Assembly (NCBI GenBank): GCA_958296235.1
Contig: OY282457.1
Location: 4,273,338-4,337,337 of the forward strand
DNA: 64,000 bases
Origin: an uncultured Candidatus Binatia bacterium
Lineage (GTDB): Bacteria; Desulfobacterota; Binatia; Bin18
Direction of reading: 5' to 3'
A program made the position numbers and the translations under genes. Shown here piece after piece: positions 60,224-64,000 of the stretch (positions are counted from its first letter, which is position 1; each line of letters starts with the position of its first letter). The notes beneath the pieces were generated by a model, which had not been told where the DNA came from, searched no databases, and worked only from the letters and a program-made list of their open reading frames with translations.

Positions 60224-61488
60224 TGGACGGGCCGAATTGTTTGCCGCTGGATTTTTGCCCCAAGCTGAGACAGCTTGGCTTCAATATGTTCATAGCCGCG
60301 ATCAAGATGGTAAATACGGGAAACCTCGGTTTCGCCGCGGGCCGCCAGTCCGGCCAGGATCAGCGACACGCTGGCCCGTAAGTCGGTCGCCATAACGGGC
60401 GCGCCGCTTAAAAACGCAACGCCCTGAATGGTCGCGGTATGGCCTTGGACATACACGTCTGCGCCTAAACGGACGAGTTCTTGCGCGTGCATGAAGCGAT
60501 TCTCGAAAATCGTTTCGGTGATGCTGCTCTGTTGCTCGCCCAGGGTCAGCAGGGCCATCATTTGCGCTTGCAGGTCGGTTGGAAAACCGGGGTAGGGCCG
60601 GGTGTTGAACTGAACGCCGGCCGGCCGGCCATTGCCCCGCACCCGAATCCCTTCCGGTTCGGGAGTAATAGTGACGCCGGCGCGTTGCAGGGTCTCCATA
60701 AAACTGGCGAGATGATCGGCGCGAGCCCCTCGGACAAGAATGTTGCCTGAGGTGATCGCGCCGGCGATAAGAAAGGTCCCGGCCTCGACGCGATCAGGAA
60801 TAACGCGGTGGCTGACGCCGTGCAGCGCTTCAACGCCCTCAATCACGATGGTCCGACTCCCCGCCCCATGAATACGGGCCCCCATCGCAATAAGCATGGC
60901 TGCCAAGTCTTCAATTTCGGGCTCACGCGCGGCATTGTCCAGGACGGTTGTGCCTGTGGCCAAGGTGGCCGCCATCAGCAAGTTCTCTGTCGCCCCGACA
61001 GAGGGAAAATCGAGCCTGATCCGCGCTCCCGTCAGCCGGCTGGCCCGCGCTTCGACATAGCCCTGCCGAATACGTATGGCTGCGCCGAGTTGCTGTAAGC
61101 CCGCCAAATGAATATTGACCGGACGGGCGCCAATGGCACAGCCGCCCGGGGTTGAGACACGGGCTCTGCCAAAGCGCGCCAACAGCGGTCCAAGCACCAG
61201 AAACGAGGCGCGCATGGTCTTGACCAGGGCATACGGCGCCTCAAATTGATCGACCCGCCTGGCGCTGAGCGTCACCTCATTCGCGCTCAGCCAATCGGCC
61301 TGCGCCCCGAGCTCGGTCAGCAATCCCAGGGCGGTCCGAATATCAACCAGACGCGGTACGCCGCGCAGGGTGCATTCATCCTGTGTCAAAAGAGAGGCAA
61401 AGAGCAGCGGTAAGGCGGCATTTTTTGCTCCGCTGAGCGTCACCTCCCCATGCAGGGGAACACCGCCCTGGATGAGAATCGTGTCCAT
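60220..61488 (-). CDS. murA: UDP-N-acetylglucosamine 1-carboxyvinyltransferase
   Basis: This 422-residue enzyme makes the first committed step of peptidoglycan synthesis. [20 protein letters not shown] is the N-terminal substrate loop and [19 protein letters not shown] carries the fosfomycin-target Cys. [16 protein letters not shown] and [17 protein letters not shown] end the protein. It is followed with overlap by hisD in the conserved prfA-prmC-murA-his arrangement. Confidence 0.98.
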   Translation of the reverse strand: MDTILIQGGVPLHGEVTLSGAKNAALPLLFASLLTQDECTLRGVPRLVDIRTALGLLTELGAQADWLSANEVTLSARRVDQFEAPYALVKTMRASFLVLGPLLARFGRARVSTPGGCAIGARPVNIHLAGLQQLGAAIRIRQGYVEARASRLTGARIRLDFPSVGATENLLMAATLATGTTVLDNAAREPEIEDLAAMLIAMGARIHGAGSRTIVIEGVEALHGVSHRVIPDRVEAGTFLIAGAITSGNILVRGARADHLASFMETLQRAGVTITPEPEGIRVRGNGRPAGVQFNTRPYPGFPTDLQAQMMALLTLGEQQSSITETIFENRFMHAQELVRLGADVYVQGHTATIQGVAFLSGAPVMATDLRASVSLILAGLAARGETEVSRIYHLDRGYEHIEAKLSQLGAKIQRQTIRPVQ

Positions 61489-61553
61489 TCAGAGAGTTCC
61501 GAAGAAGGTCTGTGAAACATGCATGCGCGTCCGTCCCGCTCCCTCACCCCTCG

Positions 61554-62504
61554 TTACGGCTCAACGTCAGCGGTCCTCTGGAAAACGACCACCCGGTCCC
61601 GGCCGGCATAGTCTGGCCTGCACATCTGGAAACGCAGGGGGCGCTGCGTTTGTCCGAGCCGTACCACGGCGTCTTTTTGCCTCTCCCCGATTTCCGCGAC
61701 GAGCCAGCCGCCGGGCCGCAGGTAGTCTGGACTGTCGTACAACAGGCGGCCGTAAAAATCGAGACCGTCCGCCCCGCCGTCCAGGGCGGCCCGCGGCTCC
61801 CATGCGCGGACTTCGGGCTGAAGCGTGTCGAGTACCTGCGGGTCAATATACGGAGGATTGGTCACGAGCAGGTCAAAGAATGGTGGGCCAGGCGACACCG
61901 GGGCGAGCAGGTCTCCGCAGGCAAACGTGATGCGATGACCGACCTGGTGGGTGTGGGCATTCTTTTGAGCAAGAGACAGGATTGCCCGCGTCCTGTCGAC
62001 CGCCCAGATATGGGCGTGCGGCAACTCAGTGGCGAGGGCAACGGCAATGCAGCCGCTGCCGGTCCCCATATCAAGGATGCGCGGGGCGGTTATCCGAGAC
62101 GCTGTCAGCAGACGGAGAGCCGTCTCAACCAGGACCTCCGTATCGGGACGCGGAATAAGCACGCGGGGGTTGACCTGAAACTCCAGAGACCAGAATTCCT
62201 GGCGGCCGGTGATGTAGGCAACCGGCTCACGCCGAGTGCGGCGGACCACGCACCGCTGGAAGTCATTTTTCTGAGAATCTGAAACCATCTCCTGAAGCCG
62301 CGTGTACAGGCAAGCCCTGCTGATATGGAGCGTATGCGCCAGCAGGACTTCCGCGTCCAACCGAGACGTATCTATCCCGCACGTCCTGAGTCTATCTTCA
62401 GCCCAGGTCACAAGCTGGGCAACCGTCTCAACACAGGCTAAGGAATCTGGCTGGAGACGTGGGGGTATTGCGAGCGGGGTAGGGAGAGTCTGGATGTTCT
62501 TCAC
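61554..62504 (-). CDS. prmC: Release factor glutamine methyltransferase
   Basis: This 316-residue methyltransferase modifies the GGQ glutamine of release factors. The SAM loop is ILDMGTGSGCIAVALA and the catalytic motif VTNPPYIDP. The N-terminal helical domain contains LDAEVLLAHTL. It lies 26 bases after prfA, its substrate gene. Confidence 0.97.
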   Translation of the reverse strand: MKNIQTLPTPLAIPPRLQPDSLACVETVAQLVTWAEDRLRTCGIDTSRLDAEVLLAHTLHISRACLYTRLQEMVSDSQKNDFQRCVVRRTRREPVAYITGRQEFWSLEFQVNPRVLIPRPDTEVLVETALRLLTASRITAPRILDMGTGSGCIAVALATELPHAHIWAVDRTRAILSLAQKNAHTHQVGHRITFACGDLLAPVSPGPPFFDLLVTNPPYIDPQVLDTLQPEVRAWEPRAALDGGADGLDFYGRLLYDSPDYLRPGGWLVAEIGERQKDAVVRLGQTQRPLRFQMCRPDYAGRDRVVVFQRTADVEP

Positions 62505-62530
62505 CGGAGAGCAAACCCGCAGGACTGGAT

Positions 62531-63616
62531 TCAGCCGGCTTCGGTGTGAAGCATTTCGGCTTGATGCGAAGTGACGAGAGCATCGACGACCGGGTCGAGT
62601 TCGCCATCGAGAATACGTTCCAGCGTGTGGAGCGTCATATTGATCCGATGGTCGGTCATGCGCGATTGGGGGAAATTATAAGTGCGTATCCGCTCGGACC
62701 GATCCCCCGAGCCGACCATGCTGCGTCTGGAAGCCGTGATTTCAGCGTGTTGTTCTTCTTGTGCCCGTTCGAGGAGTCGGGAACGCAGGATTTTGAGCGC
62801 CTTGGTTTTATTTTTGTGTTGTGACTTCTCATCCTGGCAGGAGACCACGAGGTTTGTTGGCAGATGCGTAATGCGGACGGCCGAATCCGTGGTATTGACA
62901 CTTTGTCCGCCCGGACCGGAAGACCGAAAAACATCGATACGGAGTTCTTTTTCGTCAATGGCGATATCGACCTCACCCGCTTCGGGCAGGACGGCGACGG
63001 TGACGGCCGAGGTGTGAATCCGGCCGGACGCTTCCGTCTCGGGGACGCGTTGGACGCGATGCACCCCGCCCTCGAATTTGAGACGACTGTACGCCTTCTT
63101 GCCCGTAATCATACTGATGATTTCCTTAAATCCACCCAGGCCGGTTGGGCTCGAACTCAGCACCTCCATGCGCCAGTGACGCTGTTCGGCATAATGCGAA
63201 TACATCCGAAACAAGTCTGCGGCAAACAAGCTGGCTTCCTCGCCGCCGGTACCGGCCCGGATTTCAAGGATGACGTTTTTCTCGTCAAGCGGGTCTGAGG
63301 GAAGGAGCAAGAGGTGGAGTTGGTCTTCAAGCTGGGTCGCCCGTTGGCTCAGACCCGCGATCTCTTCTTGTGCCAGGTCACGAACCTCCGGGTCGCTATC
63401 CTCCAGCAAGTCTTTACTGTCTTCGAGTTCGGCATGAACCTTCCGCCATTCCCGAAAACACGTCACCACCTCTTCCAGGGCGGCATGCTCTTTTGCCAGT
63501 TTCGCATATTCTTTGGCGTCACTGGCGACCTCGGGACGGCCCAGCGTGCGTTCCACTTCTTCGTAACGCTTCTCAACCTCGGAGAGTTTTTCGCGCAACG
63601 CAACGGCTTCGCTCAT
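62531..63616 (-). CDS. prfA: Peptide chain release factor 1
   Basis: This 361-residue class I release factor has the GGQ motif in [17 protein letters not shown] and the codon-recognition tripeptide PET in [15 protein letters not shown]. That PxT form makes it RF1 (UAA/UAG), not RF2. It starts the prfA-prmC-murA-hisD-hisB series. Confidence 0.98.
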   Translation of the reverse strand: MSEAVALREKLSEVEKRYEEVERTLGRPEVASDAKEYAKLAKEHAALEEVVTCFREWRKVHAELEDSKDLLEDSDPEVRDLAQEEIAGLSQRATQLEDQLHLLLLPSDPLDEKNVILEIRAGTGGEEASLFAADLFRMYSHYAEQRHWRMEVLSSSPTGLGGFKEIISMITGKKAYSRLKFEGGVHRVQRVPETEASGRIHTSAVTVAVLPEAGEVDIAIDEKELRIDVFRSSGPGGQSVNTTDSAVRITHLPTNLVVSCQDEKSQHKNKTKALKILRSRLLERAQEEQHAEITASRRSMVGSGDRSERIRTYNFPQSRMTDHRINMTLHTLERILDGELDPVVDALVTSHQAEMLHTEAG

Positions 63617-63652
63617 AATCGTAACCGGGAGCTATAGCAAGAGCTACATACA

Positions 63653-63681
63653 CGGAGGGGCGGTAGAAAACCGCCCCTCCG
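63653..63681. terminator. Strong hairpin between rpmE and prfA
   Basis: CGGAGGGGCGGT pairs perfectly with ACCGCCCCTCCG over a short loop. No T tract follows on the minus strand, so it may be an attenuator or processing site between rpmE and prfA rather than a full terminator. Confidence 0.55.
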
Positions 63682-63713
63682 CTCGGTTTTGCTCTGCGTC
63701 TGTCCGACGCAGA

Positions 63714-63989
63714 CTAGGCGTCTTCTTTTTTCTGTGTTGGGTCCTGTAACCCATATTTCCGGCGGAAGCGCTCAACGCGGCCTGCAGTATCAACAATGCG
63801 CTGTTTCCCCGTGTAGAACGGATGGGACGCGCTCGAAATATCGAGTTTATACAACGGATAGGTCTTGCCGTCTTCCCACTCGATTGTTTCGTCCGTCTCG
63901 ATGCACGCCCGAGTGAGGAAGGCGAAGTTCGCCGCGGTGTCCTGAAAGACGACCTGCCGATAGGCTTGGGGATGAATTCCTGCTTTCAT
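63714..63989 (-). CDS. rpmE: Ribosomal protein L31, type B (zinc-independent)
   Basis: This 91-residue L31 of the C-minus (YkgM/type B) class has [40 protein letters not shown] and [20 protein letters not shown]. The CxxC zinc ligands of type A L31 are absent. ATG 63989 has GGAGG six bases before it. The C-terminus adds a charged tail of about 12 residues. Confidence 0.96.
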   Translation of the reverse strand: MKAGIHPQAYRQVVFQDTAANFAFLTRACIETDETIEWEDGKTYPLYKLDISSASHPFYTGKQRIVDTAGRVERFRRKYGLQDPTQKKEDA

Positions 63990-64000
63990 TCTCAACCTCC

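Overview
This 64 kb window is a bacterial chromosome segment with moderately high GC, dense genes and ordinary AGGAGG-type ribosome binding sites. I see no rRNA, tRNA, CRISPR array or intact transposase. The right end carries a conserved housekeeping block on the minus strand: rpmE, prfA, prmC, murA, hisD, hisB. It continues after a roughly 10 kb interruption as hisH, hisA and hisF. That block, together with many flavin/F420 luciferase-like oxidoreductases, amidohydrolases, hydantoinase subunits, a BKACE enzyme and storage-granule genes, suggests an uncultured soil- or marine-type lineage near the Deltaproteobacteria (Binatota, Tectomicrobia or similar). The taxonomic guess is inference from gene content only.

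Layout. 0.1-2.4 kb: a MetE-like protein and a DapA-family aldolase. 2.4-9.8 kb: a lipid/polyester storage neighbourhood with an XRE regulator, a phasin, a Crp/Fnr regulator, a lipoprotein, a lipase-like hydrolase, a GNAT, a WS/DGAT-like acyltransferase with an altered active site, a second phasin-like protein, an NTF2-like protein and a Gly-Asp repeat exported protein. It is tied together by a TCAC-N4-GTGA palindrome seen five times and by a duplicated promoter/operator. 9.9-15.7 kb: HNH nuclease, Rieske/amidohydrolase/glyoxalase operon, acyl-ACP desaturase, frameshifted EamA transporter, and an exported luciferase-like enzyme. 15.8-20.1 kb: bioF-bioA-bioD-bioB operon. 20.2-22.3 kb: thioesterase, NTF2-like protein and oxidoreductase.

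22.3-27.9 kb is accessory island 1. It holds a truncated antitoxin joined to a HEPN-like gene, a membrane-anchored HTH protein with a perfect operator, a YaaW-family protein coupled to a membrane coiled-coil protein, a chimera of two broken genes (DUF4062 and YgiT), a DUF2442 protein, a repeat coiled-coil protein and a nucleotidyltransferase pair. 27.9-44.1 kb is metabolic: hydantoinase/oxoprolinase A and B, phosphoesterases, a sensor kinase, a histone-H1-like protein, moaC, a ferredoxin-type aldo/keto reductase, CinA-like and BKACE proteins. 44.1-47.9 kb holds hisF, hisA and hisH with a YiiX-like hydrolase and a CBS protein.

48.0-58.3 kb is accessory island 2, inserted between hisH and hisB. 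It begins with a FitAB/VapBC toxin-antitoxin pair. Next come two divergent operons that look like one conflict system: a TIR protein plus a SLOG protein on the minus strand, and a second TIR-like protein, an Nmad2 protein, a MazG-like protein and a uracil-DNA-glycosylase-like protein on the plus strand. A small catabolic operon (luciferase-like monooxygenase, amidohydrolase, YghU-type GST, crotonase) and a broken alcohol dehydrogenase follow. The TIR/SLOG/Nmad2/MazG/UDG locus is the best candidate for a previously undescribed system.
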